Positions 39,105 to 48,354 of a DNA stretch of 64,000 nucleotides are shown one piece after another; position 1 is the stretch's first letter; the number at the start of each line of letters is the position of its first letter. The stretch covers positions 1-64,000 of the forward strand of contig JADGPG010000087.1 in assembly GCA_017882545.1 (NCBI GenBank). Reading direction: 5' to 3'. The stretch is from Thermoleophilia bacterium (GTDB lineage: Bacteria; Actinomycetota; Thermoleophilia; Miltoncostaeales; Miltoncostaeaceae). The translations under genes and the position numbers were made by a program. The notes beneath the pieces were generated by a model. That model saw nothing but the letters and a program-made list of their open reading frames with translations, had not been told where the DNA came from and did not search any database.

Positions 39105-39250
39105 CATCTCACTGCCCGGCACACACCGGGTGGCACAGATGCCAGCGAAGCCGGTGCGACTCCGGCGCTGTCCCGCAACTGTGATGCCCCCGGGTATAGG
39201 GGGACAAGCCAGGTCGCCTGCGCTGTGCCGACAGTTAGTCCTCGGGTGAA
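39105..39250 (+). ncRNA. Cobalamin riboswitch aptamer
   Basis: Core ...GAAGCCGGTGCGACTCCGGCGCTGTCCCGCAACTGTGATG...GACAAGCCAGGTCGCCTGC matches the B12-box consensus; located directly upstream of a B12-type ABC operon; ends approximate. Confidence 0.9.
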
Positions 39251-39295
39251 GGGCTGCTTGTCGGCGGAGGCTTCCCCCCGCTCTCGAGCTTCCTT

Positions 39296-39319
39296 CATCC
39301 TCCACATCCCTGGAGGATG
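39296..39319 (+). promoter_or_regulatory. SD-sequestering hairpin, candidate expression platform of the cobalamin riboswitch
   Basis: catcctcc(39296-39303)/ggaggatg(39312-39319), 8-bp stem and 8-nt loop, containing the SD GGAGG placed 6 nt before GTG 39323. Confidence 0.65.
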
Positions 39320-39322
39320 AAC

Positions 39323-40225
39323 GTGACCAACCGTATTTCCCGCCGCATCGCCGCACTTGCGGGCGTCGCAGCGGCCGCAGTTCTGGCCGTCCTCGTCGCC
39401 GCGCCGCTCGTCGGCCACGCCACCGCGTCCGGGGCATCGTGCCCGCGACGCATCGTCTCGATCTCGCCCACCGCGACGGAATCACTGTTTGCGATCGGCG
39501 CGGGTCACCAGGTCGTGGCCGTCGACAGCGACTCCAACTTTCCGTCCACCGCCCCGCGCAAGTCGGGACTCATCGCGTACTCGCCGAGCGGCACGGCGAT
39601 CTACAGCGACTACCGCCCCGACCTGGTGGTCATCTCCTACGACGCCAACCACGTGATCGAGGAGTTGCGCGCGGTCCACGTACGCGTGCTGTATCAACCC
39701 ACCGCCGCCAGTTTGCGCGTGGCCTATCAGCAGATCCGCAACCTCGGCATCGTTACATGCCATCGGGCGCAGGCCACCCGCCTCGTGCAGTCCATGCAGG
39801 GCAAGCTCACCGGAATCCGCCACGCGCTCGGGACGCGGGCCCACGGATTGCTGACGTACGTCGAGATCAGCGCGCCCCCCTCGCTCTACGCCGCATCGTC
39901 ACGATCGTTCATCGGCCAGTTGTTCGGCACGCTCGGGATGCGCAACATCACCACCGACCCCTCGGGATTCCCCGCGCTCAGCCAGGAGCAGGTGATCGCC
40001 GCGAGTCCGCAGCTGATCTTTCTGACCGACCATCTGGCCAAGGATGGCGGCGTCACCGCCCACACGGTCGCGACCCGACCGGGCTGGGGGTCCATCAGGG
40101 CGGTCAGGGCGCACGCGATCTACCCACTCAACGACGACGCCGCATCCCGTTGGGGACCTCGCATCACGGTGCTGCTCCAGCAGATCGCCCACGACGTGCT
40201 GGTCTACCGGGCCCACCACCGCTGA
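39323..40225 (+). CDS. ABC transporter substrate-binding protein (BtuF-like)
   Basis: CPRRIVSISPTATESLFAIGAGHQVVAVDSDSNFPSTAP...DYRPDLVVISYDAN; GTG 39323 favoured over ATG 39317 by SD spacing. Confidence 0.88.
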   Translation: MTNRISRRIAALAGVAAAAVLAVLVAAPLVGHATASGASCPRRIVSISPTATESLFAIGAGHQVVAVDSDSNFPSTAPRKSGLIAYSPSGTAIYSDYRPDLVVISYDANHVIEELRAVHVRVLYQPTAASLRVAYQQIRNLGIVTCHRAQATRLVQSMQGKLTGIRHALGTRAHGLLTYVEISAPPSLYAASSRSFIGQLFGTLGMRNITTDPSGFPALSQEQVIAASPQLIFLTDHLAKDGGVTAHTVATRPGWGSIRAVRAHAIYPLNDDAASRWGPRITVLLQQIAHDVLVYRAHHR

Positions 40226-40229
40226 CGCT

Positions 40230-41315
40230 GTGACGACCGCGCCCGTCCACGAGTTCACCGACGCCGACCCCGTGGTCCTGCCGCGGGGTCGTGCGCGGGA
40301 TGCCATGTGGCTCGCGGCGGCGGCGATCATCCTGGCCCTGAGTCTGTTGGCGGGGCTCTTCATCGGCGATGTCAGCGTCCCCCCCCAGGACATCCTCCTC
40401 GACGTGCTGAGTCGGGCTCCGCTGCTGCACATCCACTCGCCTCTGAGCGCCGTCGATTCGGCGATCGTGTGGCAGCTCCGCTTGCCGCGCGTCGTCCTCG
40501 CGGCACTGGTCGGCGGCACACTCGCGCTCTGTGGGGCCGCCTATCAGGGAATCTTCCGCAACCCGCTCGCCGACCCGTACCTGCTTGGCGTCGCTGCGGG
40601 CGCGGGACTCGGCGCGACGATCGCGATCGTCGAGGTCGTCAACCTGACCGTCCTCGGCGTACACGCATTGCCGTTGTTTGCTTTTTGCGGTGCACTGATC
40701 GCTGTGGGCCTCGCGTATGGGGTCGGCCGGTCCGTCGGCGCGGGCCGAAGCTCGACCACGCTCATCCTGGGCGGCGTGGCGGTTGCGGCCTTCCTGACGG
40801 CAATCCAGACCTTCCTGCAGCAGCGGCACACCGACCAGCTCGCGGTGATCTACAACTGGATCCTCGGCTCCGTCGCCACCGTGGGCTGGAGCCAGGTGCT
40901 TACGATGCTGCCGTACGCACTCGTGGCGATGGTGGTAATCCTGATTCACGGTCGGCTGCTCGACGTCATGGGGCTCGGCGACGACGCCGCCCGCGGCCTG
41001 GGGGTCCGCACCGGCCAGGTCCGCCTCGTGGTGATCGGTGCCGTCACGATCGGCACCGCCGCGGCGGTCGCGGTCTCCGGGCTGATCGGATTCGTCGGTC
41101 TGATCGTCCCGCACTTCGTACGCCTGCTCGGCATCCGGTCGCACCGCATGCTGCTCCCCCTGTCGCTGATGCTCGGGGCGGCGTTCCTGGTCCTGTGCGA
41201 TCTCCTCGCGCGCACCGTCGTGTCGCCGTCGGAGCTTCCGATCGGCGTCGTGACCGCGATCATCGGTGCTCCCGCGTTCGCGGTCGTGCTCCGCACGAGC
41301 CGGGTGCACGGATGA
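40230..41315 (+). CDS. FecCD/BtuC-family ABC transporter permease
   Basis: WQLRLPRVVLAALVGGTLALCGAAYQGIFRNPLADPYLLGVAAGAGLGA; GFVGLIVPHFVRLLGIRSHRMLLPLS. Confidence 0.93.
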   Translation: MTTAPVHEFTDADPVVLPRGRARDAMWLAAAAIILALSLLAGLFIGDVSVPPQDILLDVLSRAPLLHIHSPLSAVDSAIVWQLRLPRVVLAALVGGTLALCGAAYQGIFRNPLADPYLLGVAAGAGLGATIAIVEVVNLTVLGVHALPLFAFCGALIAVGLAYGVGRSVGAGRSSTTLILGGVAVAAFLTAIQTFLQQRHTDQLAVIYNWILGSVATVGWSQVLTMLPYALVAMVVILIHGRLLDVMGLGDDAARGLGVRTGQVRLVVIGAVTIGTAAAVAVSGLIGFVGLIVPHFVRLLGIRSHRMLLPLSLMLGAAFLVLCDLLARTVVSPSELPIGVVTAIIGAPAFAVVLRTSRVHG

Positions 41316-42118
41316 GCCGCATCGCGCTCGATCGCGTTAGCGTGGCGCGGGGCGACCGGACCGTCGTCCACGACATCAGCCTGAAGATCGATGCGGGCGG
41401 GTGGCTGTGCCTGATCGGCCCGAACGGTGCGGGAAAGACGACGCTCCTGCACGCACTGGCGGCCCTTCTGCCACACACGGGCCGGATTGCGCTCGGTGAC
41501 CAGCCGCTGTCCGACATGACCCGACGCGATCGTGCCCGACGGATTGCGCTGGTCCAGCAGGACGCCGCTGTGCCACCGGGGGTGCGCGTCGCCGACTACG
41601 TCATGCTCGGTCGTACGCCGTATATCTCCTACTTTGGCCGCGAGGGTCGAGATGACCGACGCGTCGTCGGGGATGTGCTTGCCCAGCTCGACCTCCTCGA
41701 GCTCGCCGGCCGGCCGGTCGATCACCTGTCCGGGGGGGAACGGCAGCGGGTGGTCGTTGCGCGCGCGCTCGCCCAGGCGCCGTCGATTCTGTTGCTCGAT
41801 GAGCCCACGACCGCGCTGGATCTTGGCCGACAACTCCAGGTCCTCGAGCTCATCCGCGCCCAGCAGCGGGCCCACGATCTGACCGTCGTGTCCGCCACCC
41901 ATGACCTGACGCTCGCGGCCGCCTACGCCGATCGTCTCGCGCTGATATCGCTCGGGCGGTTGGTCGCCGAAGGACGGCCAGAGCACGTGCTCACCACGGC
42001 CACGCTCGGCGAGCACTACGGAGTTCCGCTGCGGGTCCTCCATGATGGGGATGGCGGCGTCGCGGTGATCCCGCTCCGGGCGACCGGCGCCGGCCCGCAA
42101 CCCGACCATGGGCTCTAG
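41312..42118 (+). CDS. ABC transporter ATP-binding protein (BtuD/FepC-like)
   Basis: IGPNGAGKTTLLHAL, LSGGERQRVVVARAL, ILLLDEPTTALDLG. Confidence 0.93.
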   Translation: MSRIALDRVSVARGDRTVVHDISLKIDAGGWLCLIGPNGAGKTTLLHALAALLPHTGRIALGDQPLSDMTRRDRARRIALVQQDAAVPPGVRVADYVMLGRTPYISYFGREGRDDRRVVGDVLAQLDLLELAGRPVDHLSGGERQRVVVARALAQAPSILLLDEPTTALDLGRQLQVLELIRAQQRAHDLTVVSATHDLTLAAAYADRLALISLGRLVAEGRPEHVLTTATLGEHYGVPLRVLHDGDGGVAVIPLRATGAGPQPDHGL

Positions 42119-42921
42119 GAGGCCGACCCGGCGCTGGTCTCGGCCATGACCCGGGCTCGGAAGGCGGCGGCAAGGCGCGTCGTGACGGGTCCCGGCAGCC
42201 CGTCACCGACCGGCTCGGCGTCGAGCACCACGATTGCCGTCACGCCCCGCACTGCGGACACGATGAAGACCTCGTCTGCGGTTCGCCACAGCTCGGGCTC
42301 CGGTGCGCGCTCGACGACGTCGCCCTCCATTTCGATCACGACGCGGCGTCCGATACCGGGGAGGATGCCGGCAACAGGAGCCGTGTGGATGGCGCCGTCG
42401 CGCATCACGAAGACCGCCGCGCGACTGCCCTCCCCCAGCCGTCCCCGAGCGTCGGCGGCCACGACGACGTCGGCATCCCCGGCGACGGCTTCGGCCGCCT
42501 GCCACTTCGCCCGCTCGGTGCGCTTGTGGGCATCGGCGACATTCCTGGGGTCCCAGAGCCCCGGGAGCACGCGCGCCGTCGCCGAGGCCGGGACCGTCGG
42601 CAGCGGGGCCACTGGGCCTGCTTCGACCAGCAGCACCCCGCTGCGCCCGGCAACGAGTCGTACCATCAGATCGCCTGCGCCGGCGGACGCGACGACCGCA
42701 TCGAGCGCCGCGGCCACACGGCCCGGACCGGCGGCCTCGCGATATCCGCACGCCGCGACCGAGGCGGCCAGCCTGGCAACGTGCAACCTACGATGGGCGA
42801 TCCGGCCATTGCGGGCACGCATCGTCTCAATCAGGCCGGGACCCACCGTCGCTGCGAGCTCGTCCGCGCCCGGAACCGCGTCGTCGCGCCACTCCCGGTC
42901 GTCGATCCGGACTACGCGCAT
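42115..42921 (-). CDS. Aminotransferase class IV (4-amino-4-deoxychorismate lyase-like)
   Basis: LIETMRARNGRIAHRRLHVARLAASV; NVADAHKRTERAKWQ; VAADARGRLGEGSRAAVFV; overlaps upstream pabB-like gene. Confidence 0.82.
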   Translation of the reverse strand: MRVVRIDDREWRDDAVPGADELAATVGPGLIETMRARNGRIAHRRLHVARLAASVAACGYREAAGPGRVAAALDAVVASAGAGDLMVRLVAGRSGVLLVEAGPVAPLPTVPASATARVLPGLWDPRNVADAHKRTERAKWQAAEAVAGDADVVVAADARGRLGEGSRAAVFVMRDGAIHTAPVAGILPGIGRRVVIEMEGDVVERAPEPELWRTADEVFIVSAVRGVTAIVVLDAEPVGDGLPGPVTTRLAAAFRARVMAETSAGSAS

Positions 42922-44180
42922 CCCAACGCCTCCAGGAACGGGCGGGCCTTCGCCATCGCCTCGGCGTACTCGTCCGACGGCACCGAATCCCAGGTCACGC
43001 CGCCACCGCTCCAATATGCGACCCGTCCGTCGGCGAGCCACGCCGTCCGGATGAGAACACTCGCGTCGCAGCGGCCGTCCGTCGTCGCAACGACCATGCT
43101 CCCAAATGCCGGGCCGCGCCCGACCGGCTCCAGCTCCGCGATCGCCGACATGGCGGCGAGCTTCGGGCACCCCGTGATCGATCCCGCCGGGAACACCGCG
43201 CGCAGCACATCGGCCACGGTCACATCCGGCCGAAGTCGCGCGGTGACATCGCTCACCAAGTGCTCCACATAGCCGGTGCGCAGCGGTGCCATGAGACGCG
43301 GGACCGCTACTCCGCCGGGAATGGCGACCCGGCCGAGATCGTTGCGGACCAGGTCGACGATCATGATGTGCTCGGACCGGTCCTTCTCGCTCGCGGCGAG
43401 CGCGAGCGCCGATCCCACCGGGGCTGTGCCCTTGATCGGAGAGCTGGTGGCCAGACCGTCGCGGATCGCCAGCAGACGCTCCGGTGACGCCGAGACCAGC
43501 ACGCCCTCGGGGCCGGCCGCGTACGTGCGATGTGCGGCCGGTCCGGCGGCGGCCCACAGGCGTTCGGCAAAGGCGAGGGGCGCGCCACTCCAGTCGGTCT
43601 CCAATCGCTGGACAAGGTTCACCTGCGAGTAGTCGCCCGCGGCGATCCGGTCGACGATCGTCGCCACACGACCGGCATATGCGGACGCATCGAGCGAGGA
43701 GATGGGCGCCACCGCAGCCAGATCGGGCCCCGCGTGGGCCGCGGAGTAGCGGGCGGCGAGACGGATGAGCACACGCGCACGCGTCCCCCGACCCCACACC
43801 AGGCACTGGCCGTCGGGAAAGAACTGGGCGATCGCGTCGTACCGGGCGATAACGGATGGCGAGGCCGCATCCGACCGGATCGACGACCGCTCCGAGCCCG
43901 GGTATCCGACATAACCGATCCACGCGTCGGCAAGCGGTGCGGGCGCCCCGTCTGAAGGGATCGCCAGGGCATCCCAGATTCCCGGACCGGCCACGACCTC
44001 AACCGGGTCCGCTGCCACGAGGATCGTCCCGAAGAAGCCGGCCATCACCGGGTACGGTCGGTTCACCACCTGAGCCAGCAGTGCCGACGGACCGGACGGT
44101 CGCGCCACGACATGCGCCGCGGCGGCGCGGCGGCGGCGAGCGGCGAGCGCCGACAACGTACGATGCGGGAGACGCGGCAT
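42912..44180 (-). CDS. pabB: Chorismate-binding enzyme, aminodeoxychorismate synthase component I-like
   Basis: DRIAAGDYSQVNLVQRLETDW; SPERLL; PIKGTAPVG; SEKDRSEHIMIVDLVRNDLGRV; VFPAGSITGCPKLAAM. Confidence 0.85.
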   Translation of the reverse strand: MPRLPHRTLSALAARRRRAAAAHVVARPSGPSALLAQVVNRPYPVMAGFFGTILVAADPVEVVAGPGIWDALAIPSDGAPAPLADAWIGYVGYPGSERSSIRSDAASPSVIARYDAIAQFFPDGQCLVWGRGTRARVLIRLAARYSAAHAGPDLAAVAPISSLDASAYAGRVATIVDRIAAGDYSQVNLVQRLETDWSGAPLAFAERLWAAAGPAAHRTYAAGPEGVLVSASPERLLAIRDGLATSSPIKGTAPVGSALALAASEKDRSEHIMIVDLVRNDLGRVAIPGGVAVPRLMAPLRTGYVEHLVSDVTARLRPDVTVADVLRAVFPAGSITGCPKLAAMSAIAELEPVGRGPAFGSMVVATTDGRCDASVLIRTAWLADGRVAYWSGGGVTWDSVPSDEYAEAMAKARPFLEALGCA

Positions 44181-44319
44181 CGGCCCGAGGCTACCGGAAC
44201 CACACGCGGGGTCGGTTCCGCGCGCACGCAGCGCCCCAGGCGGCGTTTCGTCGTAGAGTGGCCACAACCCACCGGCAGCGCGCGACCGTGCGCCCCGCCC
44301 CAACCGCACCGACGCCCGG

Positions 44320-45498
44320 ATGACCCCTCTGGAACTGCTTGTCGTCCACCAGGACGACATGGGAATGCGCTTTGGCGGAGACCACCCGACCGATCAGCGA
44401 CGCCACCAGCTTGCGATCGCCCTGTGCCGCGAGACCGGTCTGTTTGACCAGACGGGGGTCGTCTGCCAGCCGCCGCCACCACCGCTGACAGACGAGGACC
44501 TCGCGCGCGTCTTCGCGCCGGCGTTCATCCGCGCTGTGCACCGCTACAGCGACAACCCCATTCTCGCCGCGGCCCCGGAGGCGGCACAGTGGGGGATCGG
44601 CGGCGACAACAACGCCTACCACGAGATGCACAACGACTCGGCGATCGTGTCGGCCGCGGCCGCGGCGGCGGCGGCGGCCGTCGGCGGCGGGCGGGCACGG
44701 CGGGCGTTCGTGCCGGCGGCGGGCGCCCACCACGGCACCCACAACCGCGCGTGGGGGTTCGGGATCTACAACGAGACTGCGATCGCGGTCCAGTGGCTGC
44801 TCGATGCCGGCCTCGAGCGGGTCGCCTACATCGACCTGGACGTGCACCACGGCAACGGGACGCAGTGGATCTTCTATGAGAACCCCCGGGTGCTGACCGT
44901 GTCGGTCCACGAGTCCGGGCGACATCTGTTCCCGGGCTCTGGGTTTCCCCAGGAGACGGGGGCCCCCGGCGCCGAGGGGACCTCGGCAAACCTGGCACTG
45001 CCCCCGTTCTCGGGCAACGATGCCTATCGCCGGGCCATGGCCGAGTTTGTCGTGCCGGTGGTCCAGGCATTCGCCCCCGACGCCATCGTCACCCAGTGCG
45101 GGGTCGACCACCATCACGCCGACCCCCTCGCCCACATGCTGACCACGATGGAGCTCTACCCGGAGTTGTGGGACGGGTTGGCCGGTCTCGCCGACGACCT
45201 GTGCGACGGACGCTGGGTCGCGCTGGGCGGAGGGGGCTACAACCCTTGCGTGGCGCCGCCCCGGGCGTGGGCGTCGCTCGCCCACCGCATGGTCGGCGGC
45301 ATCACGACGGACCCCCTGCCGGAGCGTTGGCGCACAACCGCGCTCGTGCTCGGGTGTGCGGAGCCGGCCCGTACCTGGTCCGAGGACACGCCGCCGGAAC
45401 CGGACGCCGACCGCGATCGCCAGGTCGCGGCCCAGGTCGACGAGGCCATCGCCCGCTCACGCCTGTGCCTGAGCCCCTTCTGGCCGAGTCTGCGCTAG
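44320..45498 (+). CDS. AcuC/histone deacetylase family protein (second copy in window)
   Basis: GAHHGTHNRAWGFGIYNETAIAVQWLLDAGLERVAYIDLDVHHGNGTQWIFYENPRVLTVSVHES; GGYNPCVAPPRAW. Confidence 0.92.
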   Translation: MTPLELLVVHQDDMGMRFGGDHPTDQRRHQLAIALCRETGLFDQTGVVCQPPPPPLTDEDLARVFAPAFIRAVHRYSDNPILAAAPEAAQWGIGGDNNAYHEMHNDSAIVSAAAAAAAAAVGGGRARRAFVPAAGAHHGTHNRAWGFGIYNETAIAVQWLLDAGLERVAYIDLDVHHGNGTQWIFYENPRVLTVSVHESGRHLFPGSGFPQETGAPGAEGTSANLALPPFSGNDAYRRAMAEFVVPVVQAFAPDAIVTQCGVDHHHADPLAHMLTTMELYPELWDGLAGLADDLCDGRWVALGGGGYNPCVAPPRAWASLAHRMVGGITTDPLPERWRTTALVLGCAEPARTWSEDTPPEPDADRDRQVAAQVDEAIARSRLCLSPFWPSLR

Positions 45499-46296
45499 CC
45501 AGTCCGTCGCCGCCGGCCGTGCCGCGACGACGACGCGCGCGGTCTCCTCGGGCGCGTCCCACATCAACACGTGACCCGCATCGATCCCGACCTCGGTCAG
45601 CATCGGGCCGCAGGCGTCGCGAAGCATCGCGCGCAGCGCGTCGGTGACATACGGGTCGCGCTCCGCCGTGATGAGCGTGACCGGGCCACGCCACGCGCCC
45701 AGACCGACCACGGGGCGGGCCATCTCGCTCCATGCGCCGATGGCCGCCGCCCGCGAGAATTGCAGCCGGTAACGACCATCGTCGCCCCGCACCAGGAACG
45801 CCGCGAGGTCCTCGTCGCGGGCCCAAAGCCCCGACGGCGGCCGTGCCGCGCTCCAGGCCTCCTCGGCCTCGCCACGGGTCAACCAGGACGACGCCCGCCC
45901 ATCGCCGGCAAGGTCGGCGGCGGCCGCGGCGGCGCAGACCTCGGGGTTCAGGCCCGCCGCCGGGTCCAGGAGCGTCAACGACCGCACCCGCGTTGGCGCT
46001 GCCGCAGCGACCCGACAGGCAACCAGGCCCCCGAACGAGTGCGCGACGATCTCCACAGGCTCCCGCACGCCAAGGGAATCCAGGGTCTCGAGCACGTCTG
46101 CCACGTGGGTTCCGACGTCCCACGGCGGCTCCCAGCCGGATTGCCCGTGCCCGCGCAAGTCGGGGGCGACCACGCGGGACCCCACAAACGCATCCGCCGC
46201 CAATCGCCGGAATCGCCTGCCGTGGTTGCGGACGCCGTGAAGGGCCAGGACCGGAGGTCCGTCGTCGGGTCCGAACAGGTGTGCAGCGAGGACCAC
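45457..46296 (-). CDS. Alpha/beta hydrolase
   Basis: VLALHGVRNHGRRFRRLAADAFVGSRVVAPDLRGHGQSGWEPPW; VEIVAHSFGGLVA; IDAGHVLMWDAPEE; 3' ends overlap the AcuC-like gene by 42 nt. Confidence 0.88.
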   Translation of the reverse strand: MVLAAHLFGPDDGPPVLALHGVRNHGRRFRRLAADAFVGSRVVAPDLRGHGQSGWEPPWDVGTHVADVLETLDSLGVREPVEIVAHSFGGLVACRVAAAAPTRVRSLTLLDPAAGLNPEVCAAAAAADLAGDGRASSWLTRGEAEEAWSAARPPSGLWARDEDLAAFLVRGDDGRYRLQFSRAAAIGAWSEMARPVVGLGAWRGPVTLITAERDPYVTDALRAMLRDACGPMLTEVGIDAGHVLMWDAPEETARVVVAARPAATDWLAQTRPEGAQAQA

Positions 46297-46307
46297 GGTG
46301 GCGCCGG

Positions 46308-47492
46308 TCAGACCCGCCGCGGCAGGAGCTCGAGTGCGTTGCCGATCCGGTGCACCGCCTCCCGCAGCCGCTCGGTCGGCTGCGTGTACGCGATCCGCAG
46401 ATGCTGTCGCGGCGCGGCGTCGCCGAAGTCGCGCCCCGGTGTCAACGCAACCCCCGTTTCCTGCAGCAGCCACGCGGCAAACGCGAAGCTGTCCGCGGTG
46501 AACGCGGAGACGTCGCAGTAAATGTAGAACGCCCCGGACGGACGCGCCCGGATCGCGAACCCGATCTTGGGCAGTTCGTCAAGCAGCACGTCGCGCCGCC
46601 GTCCGAGCTCGGCGCGCCGCTCCTCAACGACGGCCAGGCCCTCGTCCGAGAGCGCGGCGAGGGCTGCGTACTGCGCGGGAGTGGGCGCGCTGATGTAGAG
46701 ATTCTGCGCGACCTTTTCGATGTCGCGCGTCGCCCCCTCGGGGACGACCAGCCAGCCGAGGCGCCAGCCGGTCATCTGGAAGTACTTCGAGAAGCTGTTG
46801 ACGACCCACACGTCGTCGGCGACGGCGAGGACCGTCTCGGCCGGGCCGTCGTAGACAAGGCCCTGGTAGATCTCGTCGGCGATCAGGACGCCGCCGCCGC
46901 GCCGGCAGACGTTGGCAAGGTCCGACCACTGGTCGCGCGTCAAACAGGTCCCGGTCGGGTTCGACGGCGACGCGGCGATCGCCGCGCGGGTGGTCGGTCC
47001 CCAGGCCGCCGCGGCCAGGTCGGCCGTCAGCTGGTACGCGTGTTCAGGCCCGCACGGGACCAGCACCGGCTCGGCGCCAAGGTACCGGACGAGGTTGCGA
47101 TTGCAGGGATACCCCGGATCGGACATCAGCACCCGGTCACCCGGGTCGACGAGGGCACCGAGCGCCATCACCAGCGCCGCGCTCGAGCCGGACGTCACGA
47201 TGATGCGCTCCGCCGGCACCTCGACGCCGAACGCGCGCCCATACCACCCGGCGATCGCCTCGCGCAGCTCCGGCATGCCGACGGCCGACGTGTAGAACAT
47301 CGGGTGCGCATCAAGCGCCGCGTGAGCGGCTCGGATCACGGGCGCGGGCGTCGGGAAGTCGGGCTCGCCGACCTCCAGATGGATGACGTCCCGCCCGGAC
47401 GCCTCGAGCCGGCGGGCGGCGTCGAGAACTTCCATGACTTCGAACGGCGCAATCTGTGCCATGCGCGCCGCGAGCGTCCGCACATCGCCCAT
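46308..47492 (-). CDS. Pyridoxal-phosphate aminotransferase class I/II
   Basis: DVIHLEVGEPDFPTPAPVIRAAHAAL; SSAALVMALGALVDPGD; SNPTGTCLT; NSFSKYFQMTGWRLGWLVVP. Confidence 0.92.
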   Translation of the reverse strand: MGDVRTLAARMAQIAPFEVMEVLDAARRLEASGRDVIHLEVGEPDFPTPAPVIRAAHAALDAHPMFYTSAVGMPELREAIAGWYGRAFGVEVPAERIIVTSGSSAALVMALGALVDPGDRVLMSDPGYPCNRNLVRYLGAEPVLVPCGPEHAYQLTADLAAAAWGPTTRAAIAASPSNPTGTCLTRDQWSDLANVCRRGGGVLIADEIYQGLVYDGPAETVLAVADDVWVVNSFSKYFQMTGWRLGWLVVPEGATRDIEKVAQNLYISAPTPAQYAALAALSDEGLAVVEERRAELGRRRDVLLDELPKIGFAIRARPSGAFYIYCDVSAFTADSFAFAAWLLQETGVALTPGRDFGDAAPRQHLRIAYTQPTERLREAVHRIGNALELLPRRV

Positions 47493-47550
47493 CACGCGCT
47501 CAGCGCGGGAGCGCCACGCGTCATGACTGCCGATCCCGGAAGGAGGGCCA

Positions 47551-48354
47551 CTACGCCGCCCGCACGACCCCGGCGAGCGCGGACGCCAACTCGGCGCCGT
47601 AGCGGTCAAGCGCCGCAAGGGCGGCGTCATGGCCGCCGGCCTCGTCGATCAGCCGGATCAGGTGACTCGCGATCACGACCCCATCGGCAAACGCCCCGAT
47701 CGCGCGGGCGTGCTCCGGGGTCCGGATGCCGAAGCCCACGGCCAGCGGGCTGTCGATGGCGCGCCGCGCCCGGGCCACAAACGCCCGCAGCTGGTCGTCG
47801 ACCGCCACCTCGCCGCCGGTGACCCCGGCAACCGAGACCAAGTAACAGAACGCGTCCGTCTGGCGTCCGATGGCCTCCAATCGCGTCTGGCTCGTCGTCG
47901 GCGCCGCCAGCGGCACGATCGCCACGCCGAACCTGCGCGCGGACTCCCGGATGGCCCCACCCTCATCGAGCGGCAGGTCCGGGATGATCGCGCCGGCGAC
48001 CCCCGCGTCCGCGGCCCTCGAGAAGAACGCGTCGGGGCCCGCCGCGAGCACCAAGGTGACGTAGGTCATCACGACCACCGGCGGACCGTCGCGCAATGAC
48101 GCCGCGATGTCGAACACGTCCGACGGGCGCGTGCCCGCCTCAAGCGCCCGCTGGCCCGCCGCCTGGATCGTCGATCCATCGGCAAGCGGGTCCGAGAACG
48201 GGATTCCAAGCTCGAGGATGTCGGCATACGGCGCCAGGATGTGGGCGAAGTCGCGGCTCTCGGCCACGCTCGGGTATCCGCCCATCACGTATGGGATCAG
48301 GGCGGGTCGTCCGGCCGGGAACGCGGCGCGCAGCCGCAGCGGGCCGTCAGACAT
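47551..48354 (-). CDS. trpA: Tryptophan synthase alpha chain
   Basis: [56 protein letters not shown]. Confidence 0.95.
   Translation of the reverse strand: MSDGPLRLRAAFPAGRPALIPYVMGGYPSVAESRDFAHILAPYADILELGIPFSDPLADGSTIQAAGQRALEAGTRPSDVFDIAASLRDGPPVVVMTYVTLVLAAGPDAFFSRAADAGVAGAIIPDLPLDEGGAIRESARRFGVAIVPLAAPTTSQTRLEAIGRQTDAFCYLVSVAGVTGGEVAVDDQLRAFVARARRAIDSPLAVGFGIRTPEHARAIGAFADGVVIASHLIRLIDEAGGHDAALAALDRYGAELASALAGVVRAA

Noticed and set aside
38884-39249. 121-aa plus-strand ORF across the riboswitch
   Set aside because: Covers the cobalamin aptamer core; the RNA element explains the sequence better
42922-43923. N-terminal extension of the aminotransferase class IV ORF (602-aa version)
   Set aside because: Overlaps the convincing pabB frame; extension is low-complexity, so start placed at ATG 42921
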